Positions 11,393 through 21,952 of a stretch of DNA of 64,000 bases are shown in pieces. The DNA comes from Galeruca laticollis (Eukaryota > Arthropoda > Insecta > Coleoptera > Chrysomelidae). The translations under genes and the position numbers were made by a program. The DNA lies in contig OY998180.1 in assembly GCA_963921935.1 (NCBI GenBank), positions 115,194,890 through 115,258,889 of the forward strand. Direction: 5' to 3'. Below the pieces are notes generated by a model. It did not search any database. It saw only the letters and a program-made list of their open reading frames with translations, and was not told the origin of the DNA. Every line of letters starts with the position of its first letter. The first letter of the stretch is position 1.

Positions 11393-12480
11393 TCAATTTA
11401 ATAATTGCTCAAAATGTTGCCCATTGTTGGCCAAACAATGGTATAACCGCTGTTCAAATTCGTGACGCACATTTTCAAACACTTCTGTTCGAATTGCTCG
11501 ACATTCTGCAGTAATCCTTTGTCGAAAGTCTCCTATATTTTGTGGCGGGGGTGTGTAAACAACTGATTTTAAATGTCCCCATAGGAAAAAATCACATGGT
11601 GCTAGATCTGGGGACCCAGCAAGCCACTCTATAGGTCCTCTTCGCCCTATCCATTTACCGGGAAATACATTGTTTAACCATTGACGGACCGGAAGCACAT
11701 AATGGGGGGAAGCTCCATCTTGCTGAAAATATAACTCATTTTCGTCAAGAAAGTTGTTGCCATCTCTATCAAGTTGATTTTCAATTGCTTCGGTAATTAA
11801 CGGATTGATCGTATATCTAGCATATTCAAGTACATATCAGCATTTAAATTTCCATTTATAAACAATGGACCAATTACTTGATTTCCTAGTATACCGGCCC
11901 ATACATTAATTTTTTGGGGGTGCTGGGTATTCCCTTCGACAAATACATGGTCATTTTCGTTGCTCCAATATCTGCAATTATGTTTGTTGACAAAACCATT
12001 TAAATAAAGAATACACTCATCAGTGAAGCAGATATTTTTTAAAAATTTGTTATTATTATTAATAATTGTAGTCATTTGTTCACAAAACTCAATTCTTCTG
12101 TCAAAATCGTCTTCACTTAACTCTTGACATACTTTCATTTTATAGGGATGGAATTTATTAATTTTTGTAATTTTGTGGACAGAGCCTAAGGAAATTCCAG
12201 TTGCAGCAGAAATGGTACGTAACGAAGTATTAGGATTTATACCAAAATAACCTATCACTTCAATTTGAGTGGCTTCATTCAAAACTCTTGGCTGATCATG
12301 TTTTAAATTTGCAACAGATCCTGTTTGAGTAAATTTGGCGATTAGATTTAGGACATACCTATGGGAGGTGTTCTTATCTGCGTGCCTTTCGTTAAATATT
12401 GCAGCAGTTCGTCGAGCACATTGGTTTTCGGCGCCGTAAATTAACACTATTTCAACTTTTTCAGCTAAACTGTAATCCAT
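11393..12480 (-). pseudogene. Mariner 1 transposase, one frameshift
   Basis: Cut-and-paste transposase of the Tc1/mariner superfamily. It starts MDYSLAEKVEIV at 12,480, with N-terminal helix-turn-helix sequence. The first catalytic aspartate is in ICFTDECILY, followed by INVWAGILGN and GPLFINGNLN. A one-base frameshift near 11,800-11,815 then shifts the frame. The second catalytic aspartate, QQDGASPHY (about 11,700), and the third, SPDLAPCDFFLWG (about 11,560), lie in the second frame, which runs to the stop at 11,393. Apart from that one shift the protein is complete (roughly 350 residues), so the D-D-D catalytic set is still present. Confidence 0.85.
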
Positions 12481-12621
12481 TTTTAATAAATTGCTTTTTC
12501 ACACAACTGGTAAGTATGGTAAACAATTCAATAGGTACCATGTCTTTTATTTTCTCTATTAAAAACATTTTTTTGCATTTTTTCATATAAAAAAGTTGAA
12601 AGGAATAACAAAACAAACCAT

Positions 12622-12939
12622 TGCAGTTTTTATTTTAATGGTACGAAGCAGCAAACAGATTTTCCTAAATATTTCGACAACGAATCGATCAATTAAAAAA
12701 AAACATAAGCCGACGTGTAGAGATTAAAAAGACCTTTAAAATGAGGTATCACTCGATACCCCTTCCCATTTAAAATTTTGGAGTTGGCAACTCCCCCTGG
12801 CGGGGGGTGAAAGGGGGCGCGTTGCCTTTATGATAAAAAGTTGTCCCCTTCGATATATTTGTTGACGTGTTCCAGGATTTTTTTTAAATACACACATTTC
12901 GAGAAAATTAGGGTGGGAAGTCCTGAAATGAACACCCTG
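12622..12939 (-). repeat. Mariner 1 right TIR
   Basis: Right arm, inverted relative to 11,023-11,337 over its whole length with scattered mismatches. Confidence 0.85.
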
Positions 12940-13408
<469 letters not shown>

Positions 13409-13647
13409 CATTGTGTTATTTATAAAATGCGACATAGGGTTTCCTGTTAAAAACTATCAAACGCGAGCAAACTTTTTTACCAAATAGCGTTCGTGAAAAA
13501 TAATAACAGGTTTGAAAAGGTCGTTAAAAAATAAATTCAAGTGCACCTTTAATTTTCTTAAATTCGGTCTGGTCTACTAATGAAATGCATAATTATGTTT
13601 TTGAAAGTCATACGCCGTTTTTATATCACTTTCGAATACAAACAATC

Positions 13648-13732
13648 GGGACCGAGATGGCCGAGTTGAAATTTGATATGCGAAATTTGAAAGTTGAATG
13701 TGGAGGATGACGGTTCGATCCCACGCTGTTAC
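13648..13732 (+). other. tRNA-like sequence (Pol III A and B boxes)
   Basis: TGGCCGAGTTGA at 13,659-13,670 fits a Pol III A box. GGTTCGATCCCA at 13,712-13,723 fits a B box, about 45 bp downstream as in type 2 (Ser/Leu-like) tRNAs. No clear acceptor-stem pairing or anticodon arm was found, so this is a tRNA-derived or tRNA-like sequence, not a tRNA gene. The right TIR keeps a related 'CGGTTCGCTCCCGC' block but not the A box. Confidence 0.4.
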
Positions 13733-14190
13733 GAAGTTCTTTGTTTTTAGTTCTTTTTTTACAATTTTTATCTAAAAAATATTAATTTTAAAATAAAGCA
13801 AAGTTATTTGCTTCAAAAATATATTTATTTAAAGAAAAGTTCAGACAATTTAAAATCAATTTTAAAAAGCAAAATCTAGTAGGTAGCCTTCCAAATAATG
13901 TCATTTTCATTCTTGTCAATGTGTAATCTTTCGAGCGAAGTATTTTTGAAGCGATTAGATTTGTTATTTTAGTGTACTTGTGAGTAATTTCTGGTTTCGT
14001 TTGTCGATATTTTTGTAAGTTCATTTGTTGTTTTAAGTTTAGATTCATTTTTTAATAATTTTTAATTTATTATAATAGTTATAATTTCATTTAAAATTGT
14101 TCGTGTTTTCCCATTATTTTATTGTTTATATTTTTAGTAGTTTTTAATTCTTATCAGTTAGTTATTATTTATTTTTCTTCTCGTTGTAAA

Positions 14191-15222
14191 ATGATTACTC
14201 TTGAAGAAACTGTGCACATTGTTCGTATGTATTATGGCGGTCATAGTAGTCGCGATATTAAACAATTTTTATTTAATATGTCCAATGGTCAGACTGATGT
14301 ACCGCATCACAGGATACATCAAATTATTAAACAATTTGAAACAACGTTGTGCCTAAAACCGGAACACCGACGAAGAAATTGAACAATGTTAATGGAGATT
14401 GACCTATCCATTTTGTTGACTTTTGCCGAAAACTCTAGGACCACCATTAGACGCGTGGCACGAGATTTAAATGTTAGTATTTTTAAAGTAAACAGTGTTC
14501 TATGAAAAAAACTGCTTCAAAGCTTACAAACTTCATGATGTGCAAGAACTTTTTGAGCAAGACTATTTTATTAGACAATTTTTCTGCGAAATTATGATAG
14601 ACAAAGCCAACCGAAATAGGAATTTTTTAAGATACATCTGTTTTACCGACGAGTTTAGTTTTGTTTTGAAGAGAAAAACTAACAAACAAAACCAAAGGTA
14701 TTGGGATACGGTAAATCCATGTAAAATAAATGTGTCTCATACCCAATACAAGAAGAAAGCAAACGTATGGGCCGGCATATTTTGTGATAAAATAATTGGT
14801 CCTTTCTTCCTAAGTAATAACTTCAATGGCCAAAATTATTTGAATCTTCTCCAAAATGAAATAGGACCTCAAATTGCAAATGCCGCACCTAGAAATGTTT
14901 CAGTATGGTATCAACATGATGGTCCAGTAGGGAAGTATGGGAATACCTTGATACTGTTTTTCCAAATACGTGGATAGGTCGATGGGGTACAATAAATTGG
15001 CCGACAAGATCTCCAGATTTAGAACCCCCCGATTTATTTTTATGAGGTTTCCTAAAAAATAAGGTAACAGAATATGAACCGGAGACAGAAGATGAATTGA
15101 AAAATATTATTATTAATGAATGTCTGAAAATTAGTAGAACTGTTATTAATAATGTACGGTGGAACTTTTATAATCGTTTGGAACACTGTTTAGAAGCAAA
15201 CGGAAAACAATTTGAGCATTAA
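14191..15222 (+). pseudogene. Mariner 2 transposase pseudogene
   Basis: Starts at MITLEETVHIVRMYY (14,191), a mariner N-terminal helix-turn-helix segment, and breaks at 14,380. It continues through several stops and frameshifts with RRVARDLNVS (about 14,450). The clearest frame is 14,495-14,977, with ICFTDEFSF (first aspartate), ANVWAGIF, GPFFLSNNFNG and WYQHDGPVG (second aspartate). The third motif, SPDLEPPDLFL, appears near 15,015-15,045 in another frame, and the tail EANGKQFEH ends at about 15,221. At least four breaks make it dead. Confidence 0.8.
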
Positions 15223-15559
15223 ATTAAATAAATAAAATTTTAACTTAAAAAAATTGTCATATTTTAAATATCTCTACTTAAAATTTCTTTTTGGACAAAA
15301 ATTATGAAAAAAAATATTTCGGACACACTGCGGGAGCGAACCGCGACGAATGGCGTACGATTTTTAAAAACATAATCATGCATTTTCTTAGTAAACCAGA
15401 CCGAATTTGAGAAAATTAAAAGTGCATTTGAATTTATTTTTTATCGACCTTTTCAAATCTGTTATTATTTTTCACGGACGCTATTTGGTAAAAAAGTTAG
15501 ATCGCATCTGACAGTCTTGTACAGGAAACCCTATGTCGCATTTTATAAATAACACAGTG

Positions 15560-15974
15560 TATAGAATAGAATATAATTGATTGATCTCTCAAAATCAAGT
15601 AATGACATAAGACAGATCAAATATGAACAAATTGAAATGAGAGTCTAGATAATTTCTATATGCTGGTAAGGTATAGAGAAATCTGATTTATATATTGTGT
15701 CATGAGCATTAATATCACTATTCCGTAAGTCATCGTTTATTCCCATGAACTAATGTGATTAAATCTAATATATAAAGGTCGTACACAGTTAAAATTCTCA
15801 AGTTGACAAAAACAGGTCGACAGGAGTCTACAATTGTATATTTTTCAGCAAAAAACTGATAAGAATATTAACGAAATTTGCTATCTCGACCCTCACTCTG
15901 TGGAATCTACTCATATAAATTTTTTAAATGATACTAACTGTTTCTAAATAAATTCACCGTATATTTAAAAAATG
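15560..15974. other. No gene; possible Penelope-like end at 15,878-15,960
   Basis: AT-rich spacer. The block around 15,878-15,960 (GAAATTTGC, CTCGACCCTCACTCTGTGGAA, CTCATAT, TTTTTAAATGA) resembles the left end of the Penelope-like element at 54,001-54,065 with about 75-80 percent apparent identity. It may be a solo end of a related element. Confidence 0.35.
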
Positions 15975-16345
15975 CTCTAAGTTTCTTTGGAGTTGTGTAC
16001 TGGATAATCTGGGAATTTATTTCACACTTAATGCTTAGTTTGAGCAATCTTGCATAGTACTCTTCAAGTGTTTCTGCTGTCTCTTGTTTTGCTTGCCTAA
16101 AGTTTTAAGTCTCAAACTCTACATTGACTTTGGGCACACAATAATTAAACTTCAGTTTCGCTGTTTCATATTTTGATAATGTTGTACCATCTGGAATCGT
16201 TGGGTCAGGAGGAGTGCCAACAATTTCAAAAGCTTGCTCACCAACGCAATGCAAGAGTAGGGCTTCCTTTCGTTCAACATCTGTGATCCCAGAGGCAATC
16301 AAATCTTTTTATCCATTTTTGTCACCTGCTGCCGATCGTTTCAAT
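15975..16345 (-). pseudogene. Ty3/gypsy Gag fragment
   Basis: The minus strand encodes a piece typical of non-errantiviral gypsy Gag proteins: DVERKEALLLHCVGEQAFEI, a 'KLKFNYCVPKVNVEFE' segment, then after one stop RQAKQETAETLEEYYARLLKL. The last pattern, a run of Gln/Glu with a conserved 'ETL..YY.RL', is usual in the Gag of K02A2.6-like elements. No protease or RT follows, so it is an isolated scrap. Confidence 0.55.
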
Positions 16346-16795
16346 ATCTTTGTGAATGCTTCGATCAGTGAAAACAACACTCAATTTTCTCATTTTTTTT
16401 TAATATATCTTTGCGGTAATGTTAACTTCCCAACTGGATAACACTTTTTATTTTCCCATTTAATTGATCATTATTTTCCTCCTTTTGGTTCTAAATCCTC
16501 GTCGCTAAATGTGTTTTTCTTATGTGTGCTGATTGTTCCTTTTATTAAATTAAATTCAAACAATGCAAGCTTATGTTCATTCTCTCCTTAAAAAATACCT
16601 TGACAATCAACTAACTAATTTCTTAATTTCAATCGCCGCTGCCAACTTTATTCTCTCGTTGGTAGTGGCTACTGTTCCGATCATCAGGGAAGATACTACA
16701 GACTGCATATATCAAATTACTGAGTATAGCTGGTTTTTGTGTATCCTTTTATTGGAAAAAAATATATGTCAACTGATAAAAAATTGTTTTTCCAG

Positions 16796-17089
16796 ATGTT
16801 CCAATCGAATACGACGAATCGACATTGACAAAACGTAATGGAAGCGCTTGATTTAGATCGTCCAGCTGGGAAATGGCCCATATCGAATACGACAAAAAAC
16901 GAAACCATACTACCACTAACCATGCAATTTAATGATGGGCACAAACTTTCTATAATAGGTTACAGTATTTTAATTGTGTTTTCAACGGTAGCAAACATCA
17001 CGGTATTAGTTTTGATTTTGAAACGACGCAAGAAAAATCCTTCGAGAATTAATACCATGTTGGTGCATCTGTCAATAGCGGATCTTCTG
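16796..17089 (+). CDS. Adipokinetic hormone/ACP-type receptor, first coding exon
   Basis: Rhodopsin-class G-protein-coupled receptor; AKH receptors couple neuropeptide signals to fat-body energy release. The coding part starts at ATG 16,838, with an in-frame TGA four codons upstream fixing it. The exon begins after a good acceptor (TTTTTCCAG, AG at 16,794-16,795) and ends at a consensus donor, CTG|GTAAGT (17,089/17,090). The 84 residues give an extracellular N-terminus with two N-glycosylation sequons (NTT, NET), TM1 (about residues 39-62, with ANITVL including the conserved Asn), the basic loop KRRKKNPSRINT, and the start of TM2 with HLSIADLL (conserved Asp). This wording is typical of insect AKH and ACP receptors, less of corazonin receptors. 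Codon use and splice sites look intact. No later exon is visible in the window. Confidence 0.78.
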
Positions 17090-17600
17090 GTAAGTAAAAT
17101 TGTTTGAGGATGATATCGTGGAAGTAGGACCTGCGATTAGAGTTGAAATGGTGAAAAATGTCTAACGTTGTTATATTTTTTTCCTCAAACTACTAAAAAT
17201 TACAAAAACAACCATGTGGTTAAAATGTTTGATAACAAATTTGTAGCACGCAATTTTAAAAAATAAAATTATTTGCTTTTTCGAAAATTTGAATTTGAAA
17301 TGTTGTTTTTGTAATTTTCAGTTGTTTAAAAAATTTAATGAAATTGGAAATTTGTTTATAACAAATTATTTAGTTATTTCGGTTTTTCATTTTTTGTTAG
17401 CTCATAAAAAATTATATTGAATGTAATATTGAAATCTTACAAACTTTAATGATGTGAATCACAGATAACCCACAGATAGATGAGACACTGGTTGTCTAAA
17501 GAGCCTGTCGAGTAAAAAATTGAGTGATGTTGAAAAGATTTCTGTAATTTTAGGTTTTGGCGGTATATTCAAATTTACTGTATTTTAATTATTTTATTTC
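17090..17600. other. Putative receptor intron, no feature
   Basis: AT-rich sequence after the GTAAGT donor. No exon encoding the rest of TM2 or any other transmembrane segment of a receptor was seen on the plus strand here or further right. Confidence 0.4.
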
Positions 17601-17608
17601 ATAATAAT

Positions 17609-17709
17609 CATTTATAGTCAATCATTTAACATTTCATTTAATTTAACTCAATAATGATTAGATGTTGAGGTAAATTAAATGAAATATCAAATGATGGACC
17701 ATAAATGGT
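17609..17709. repeat. Short inverted repeat (hairpin)
   Basis: Two ~44-bp arms (17,609-17,652 and 17,665-17,709) pair imperfectly around a short loop (arm core CATTTCATTTAATTTA). It lies just beyond the predicted poly(A) site of the minus-strand gene, so it could be a small MITE remnant or a transcript-end structure. Confidence 0.5.
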
Positions 17710-17734
17710 TAATTGAATTCAAAAACTAAAACAG

Positions 17735-18418
17735 TAATCATATAAACAGTTTATTTATTTTGGTATAAAAATACACAACAAATAATTTCTTTCACAAAGT
17801 ACTTTTCTTAACAAACAGAATGACAATAAATAAACTATAATGTAAAAACAATGCAATAATTAAAAAATAATTTGAGTAACGTACATTCTAGATTGTAGTA
17901 TCATTAGATTTTTAAATGATGTTAAATAAGGATAAAAGTAGAAAATTATTTATGATAAGTTTATATTAATTTATTATTACACTCGTATAAACACACAGAG
18001 CTGGACAAACTGCTGGAGTATAACTGCTACTTACTTAATTAAAAAAAGTGTTAGCAATGAGTTGTTAACTACTATTTTTGGCAACTTTCTGTGAAAGGAA
18101 ACATTTGAGTATAATTACTGTGAATGTTAGAACAAAAGTAATTAAAATATTTTTATAGGAAAAGTTGTTAAATACTGCCCAGCTCTGTAAATACAAGGTG
18201 CCAAGTAATTACATATAAGAGTGCTAAACAGCACTTGTGACTGTACAACATTTAAAATAATATATCTAACATTTCATTTCCACTTAAAACACATCTTTAT
18301 TTCTTTACTGGAAGTATTAAATAGGTTTATATCACAAGCTTAAACCTAGTATATTGCATATTTGTATATTTCTACATTTAAAAGCATTCCGTTCTTATGA
18401 AACCATCGCGTAAGGCAG
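17735..18418 (-). other. Predicted 3' UTR of minus-strand gene
   Basis: About 680 bp after the stop codon at 18,419, ending near overlapping AATAAA signals (complement of TTTATT at 17,750-17,759). There is no open frame and no repeat motif in it, which fits a 3' UTR. Confidence 0.4.
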
Positions 18419-18522
18419 TTACTCTGCAACTCCTGGCAGTCTATGATTGTTAAAATGTTTCTTAAGGGCTCTTAAAAATCCTACCGTCTCGTGGAAGTCC
18501 TTTCTCGTTTCTGGTTGAGGTT
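18419..18522 (-). CDS. Unknown gene, predicted last coding exon
   Basis: A minus-strand acceptor (TTTACTTGTAG, AG at 18,523-18,524) is followed by an open frame of 34 codons to TAA. It encodes a charged tail with EPQPETRKDFHETVGF and KKHFNNHRLPG. The frame needs one base from the previous exon, and the exon at 19,961-20,043 ends with exactly that phase, so the two join in frame. I do not recognise the family. The sequence lacks transposon motifs and has good splice and poly(A) signals, so a host gene 3' end is the simplest reading, but a chance exon cannot be excluded without RNA data. Confidence 0.45.
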
Positions 18523-19033
18523 CTACAAGTAAACACACAAAATAACAACAATAAATAAGTAAACACACAAAAAATATGTTTGAAAATTTATGTCAACAAA
18601 AGAAAACAAAATGCGCTTACTATCGAAATAATAAGTTTACACATGTTTTTGTACTAAGCCAAAAAAATATCAAAAAATGTTTGAATGTATACATTTGTTT
18701 GGTTTTTTTGAATTCCTTTTTTGGAGCTTTCGATTTTTTTAGGAATTCTTTTATTTTTTGTCTTTATTGGATATTTTGGATTTTTGGTTACCCCTAGACC
18801 AAATACTTAGACGTAATGCCTCAACAAAAGGTAATACTCACTTTCATTTCCCATAAATTGTCACACCATGGGCTATATATGAAAATCGGCAAGGGGTCAA
18901 TACCTTCCATCCCATAGCTGGTAGAGGGAATATAGCTATAACATTAAATACCACCCAGATTATTATTTTATCAATGGATACATTTTAAAATGGAATTGTC
19001 TGAGTATGACGTACACATTAGATATAAATTGAA

Positions 19034-19515
19034 TGAATGAAAAGACGAGTACTGAGTGTGTCATTTGATTAAAATTCCAGCTAAGCGCTTTCAGCCATTA
19101 GGTCATTCTTAAAGCTGTCGACAAGAGAAAAACATACAACAGGTACAATGTACATACAATGAAACAAAATGTTTGATGTTACATCATTATTCAAGTAAAA
19201 TTTGTTAAAATTACCCTATAAAGAGGGTGTACACACATATCATTTAGTTGGTAATTTCAAATTAGACGTTTCGTTATATGAATTACAATTGTACACGATC
19301 TTTATAGAGTAATTTTAACAAATTTTAGTTAAATAATGATGTAACATCAAACATTTTATTTCATTGTATGTAGCAGTTACAGGGTTTGATGTTATTTGAC
19401 ACCTTCTGTATATTTTTTTCTTGACGAGAGCTTTCAGAATGGTCTAATGGCTGAAAGCGCTCACCTAGAATATTAATAAAATTACACACTCAGTACTCGT
19501 CTTTTCGTTCACTCA
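19034..19515. mobile_element. Foldback element 1 (~480 bp)
   Basis: Nearly the whole element is an imperfect inverted repeat. The left arm is about 19,034-19,237, beginning GAATGAAAAGACGAGTACTG. The right arm is about 19,285-19,515 and ends with the complement. The loop is about 50 bp. Internal hallmark: GCGCTTTCAGCCATTAG in both arms. No coding capacity. It lies in the predicted intron of the minus-strand gene. Confidence 0.8.
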
Positions 19516-19609
19516 TTTTACATTTTAAAATGTCAAAAATTATAGCATGCTATATTGAATGCAATAAAACGTGCCATCAATTTTGGTTAATTTCCACTTA
19601 TATGGGAAG

Positions 19610-19783
19610 GCAAATCAAACTGTCTTAACTTCTCTTCGTCTTTCTCAAATCTAAAGAAACACTGTTTTTGAAAATGAAGGGATCATATCCTCCATCGTAT
19701 CCTCGTCGACAAATTTAATGATTTATTGCCACTGCTTTTCAGCCATATTAATTTTATCTTCCTGGGTTGGAGGAACCAAACTG
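19610..19783 (-). other. Possible alternative or decayed exon
   Basis: A strong minus-strand acceptor (TTTCTTTTTACAG, just above 19,783) precedes sequence that in one frame reads VPPTQEDKINMAEKQW before a stop, and in another frame FRFEKDEEKLRQFDLP. Joined to the upstream exon at 19,961 the phase would give 32 other codons before a stop. Two protein-like stretches split by a stop and a frameshift suggest a decayed exon. I recognise no family. Confidence 0.25.
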
Positions 19784-19960
19784 TAAAAAGAAATATTTAC
19801 TTTATTAATGCTGCAATTTTCAGTTTAGCTAATGTAAAACACAACCATGATCTCAAAAGTTGTCGATCAAATTAGTAAAAATTCTGTGTTTTATAAAAAT
19901 AAAGATAATGGTTGTTGATTGTGAAAGAAAAAATGCTCAAATTTTTTTAATAAAACTTAC

Positions 19961-20043
19961 CGAATACACCACAGAGAATACAGTTTGACATTGTCTTTTC
20001 AATTAATAACAATAAAGCAACGAAACAACAGATAAATATGACA
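19961..20043 (-). CDS. Unknown gene, predicted internal exon with hydrophobic segment
   Basis: Bounded by an acceptor (TTTTTTATTTGTTATAG, AG at 20,044-20,045) and a consensus donor (TTCG|GTAAGTTTT, donor at 19,959-19,960). The frame encodes a strongly hydrophobic run, VIFICCFVALLLLIE, then KTMSNCILCGVF, and ends in phase 1. Spliced to 18,522 it stays open to a stop, giving a protein that would end with one membrane segment and a 44-residue tail containing CxxC. An internal ATG at 19,991 could also start a 44-residue protein. No upstream exon was found before the transposon nest at 20,893. Function unknown. Confidence 0.42.
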
Positions 20044-20659
20044 CTATAACAAATAAAAAATACATCAATATACCGTAACCTTGTAATAACCTCTACACTT
20101 GAACTAAGAAATCATAACAGTATAACATATAACATGTGGAGACGAGCAATATGATATCGCGCATAGGCAGTAATAAAAATCAATAAAATTTGATTACTAA
20201 CGACGTTACAGTTTTCGTTAATTTTTTGGATTTATCTACCGATTTTAGTTACTCGACAGGCTCTATAGGTGGCACGGTCTGCAGTGTCCCTAGCCTGATG
20301 TGAATTTATTAAGTAGACATATAAAAAAGGCTCAACGGAGCGAAAAACTTTTTGGCCATGTATTTAAACAGTTTTTGATGTTTTAAATGAAAACAAAGGT
20401 CCGGTAAAATTGTTATAATTAGCAATCGTCTAGCTTTTATTGAATCGACTCTGATGCTTATTTTCAGAGTAAAATTAAAATTATTTATAATGGAGATAGA
20501 GTTTTGTGAGATATAACTTTTTTATTATAAATTTCCTTCTCTTTAAGAATGTTTTTTTTAGTTTTTCAGTTGTTCATAATTTTTGAAATATTCGCAAAAA
20601 ACGAAATATCTTTTTTTACATCTTTATTTATCTTATGGAAGATCTTAAATAAAAAAATT

Positions 20660-20892
20660 CCAATTACATTTCAAACATTTTGCTGCGTGCCTCGCCGTTG
20701 CTTACATTGTTAAATATGTGAGGCCAATCATTGGGTATACAAGGATTGGAGACTAAAAGTGGTAGGAAATGATTGGAGAAAATTGTAATTTAATTGTGCT
20801 GCGAACCTCGCTTCGCTCAGCACGCAGAGATTTAGTTGAAGAGGTTCTTAAATGTGTGCTGCACATCACTGGATATATAAGATGTGCTAATA
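20660..20892 (+). repeat. Minisatellite-like direct repeats, left of nest
   Basis: Units containing GCTGCG.ACCTCG, GCAGAGATTT and TTAAATGTGTGCTGCA occur at about 20,690 and 20,800. Very similar units recur at 33,690-33,900, on the other side of the 12.7-kb nested insertion, so the nest appears to have landed inside one repeat array. Confidence 0.5.
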
Positions 20893-20989
20893 CAGGGTGA
20901 AGGACCACATACGGCACGGAATCTGGAGCCCAAACCCTAACAGTTTAAAAAATATTTTGATATTGATATAGGTAGGTCAATAAGAGCTC

Positions 20990-21040
<51 letters not shown>

Positions 21041-21681
21041 CATATATATTTATATATATACAGGGTGGTTCAAAAAGTTACATTTTTTTAATTGGATTAC
21101 CCTGCATATCATCACATTTTCGAATATAACGTGAACAAATAATGTCTCTTAAAGATTTCCTATACCCGTCTTTTATGGTTTTTGAAATTTCTCGGGTTTT
21201 CTCGAAATACTGTATGTCACAAAAAAAATAACGATATAACGGGTAGGTGTAAAAAACTGCCGTGAATCAGTCGATTTGAAGCCATTGGGAAACTATTTGC
21301 AATATTAATTATTATGTATAAATGTACAGGATGTTCCAAAATATGCGAAATATTATACTCCTGCTAACTTAAAAAACATGCATATCTTAAATAAAACATA
21401 TCTATCCTATACATCCGATACAGTAAATTATTCTTTCGAACGGTATTAGGGTTCCCAATAGTTAAGTATTTTTCACGTAATCAATAGAAAATATATTTAA
21501 AGTCAGCTCTGAGTATTTCTCTTATATTATAAAGGAGTAGTAGGCTGTGTATTATTCTGACAATATTTGATATGTCAACTTAACTGGCAATATTATGTCT
21601 GCTTTTTGATATTTCCATAAAGCTTCACCACTTTTAATACTACATTGAATTATTCACATTTCATTCATTTTAATATTCAGA

Positions 21682-21920
21682 ATGAAAACATATTCAATGC
21701 AAGAAAGAATTGACATGGTTTTAGTATTGGGTGAGTGTTTATAAAGTTGCCCATTAGCTTCACATGTATACACGCAAAAATACCCCAATAGAAACCATTC
21801 GAAAAAGGAAAGTTTTCAGAAGTTACTCAACAAATTTTGAAATACTGGAAATATATCTTATGAAAAACCCAATAAACAAAGCACGATTGTAGGGGTAATG
21901 AGAATATTGAATTCCAAGTA
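21682..21920 (+). pseudogene. Mariner 3 transposase, N-terminal part
   Basis: Starts MKTYSMQERIDMVLVLGE, the mariner N-terminal segment, and hits a stop after 20 residues. Degenerate sequence with 'YPNRNHSKKESFQKLLNKF' continues. It breaks off at the foldback element near 21,950. Confidence 0.6.
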
Positions 21921-21952
21921 ACTTGTTCACTTGTAGAAGTTCCTCATTCAAG

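Larger units (their letters stand above)
11023..12939 (-). mobile_element. Mariner-like transposon 1 with long TIRs
   Basis: Flanked by TA on both sides (11,021-11,022 and 12,940-12,941), with outer ends CAGGGTGTTCATTTCAGG and its complement. The inverted arms are about 315 bp long (11,023-11,337 and 12,622-12,939), unusually long for mariners, and include a C-rich block near 11,145-11,170 mirrored near 12,790-12,815. A single minus-strand transposase fills the interior. Mismatches and small indels separate the arms, so it is not a very recent insertion. Confidence 0.9.
13409..15559 (+). mobile_element. Mariner-like transposon 2, decayed
   Basis: Flanked by TA at 13,407-13,408 and 15,560-15,561. 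Inverted arms of about 200 bp start CATTGTGTTATTTATAAAAT on the left and end with the complement on the right (arms about 13,409-13,620 and 15,345-15,559). The arms show a number of mismatches. The interior holds a plus-strand transposase pseudogene. The left arm carries an extra tRNA-like stretch absent from the right arm. Confidence 0.85.

Noticed and set aside
13648..13732. A genuine tRNA gene
   Set aside because: A and B boxes are present but no acceptor stem or anticodon arm can be paired, so it is listed as tRNA-like only.
16563..16838. 91-residue plus-strand frame with hydrophobic segments just before the receptor exon
   Set aside because: It runs across the predicted splice acceptor and out of frame with the receptor. 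No family motif; more likely upstream intron or leader.
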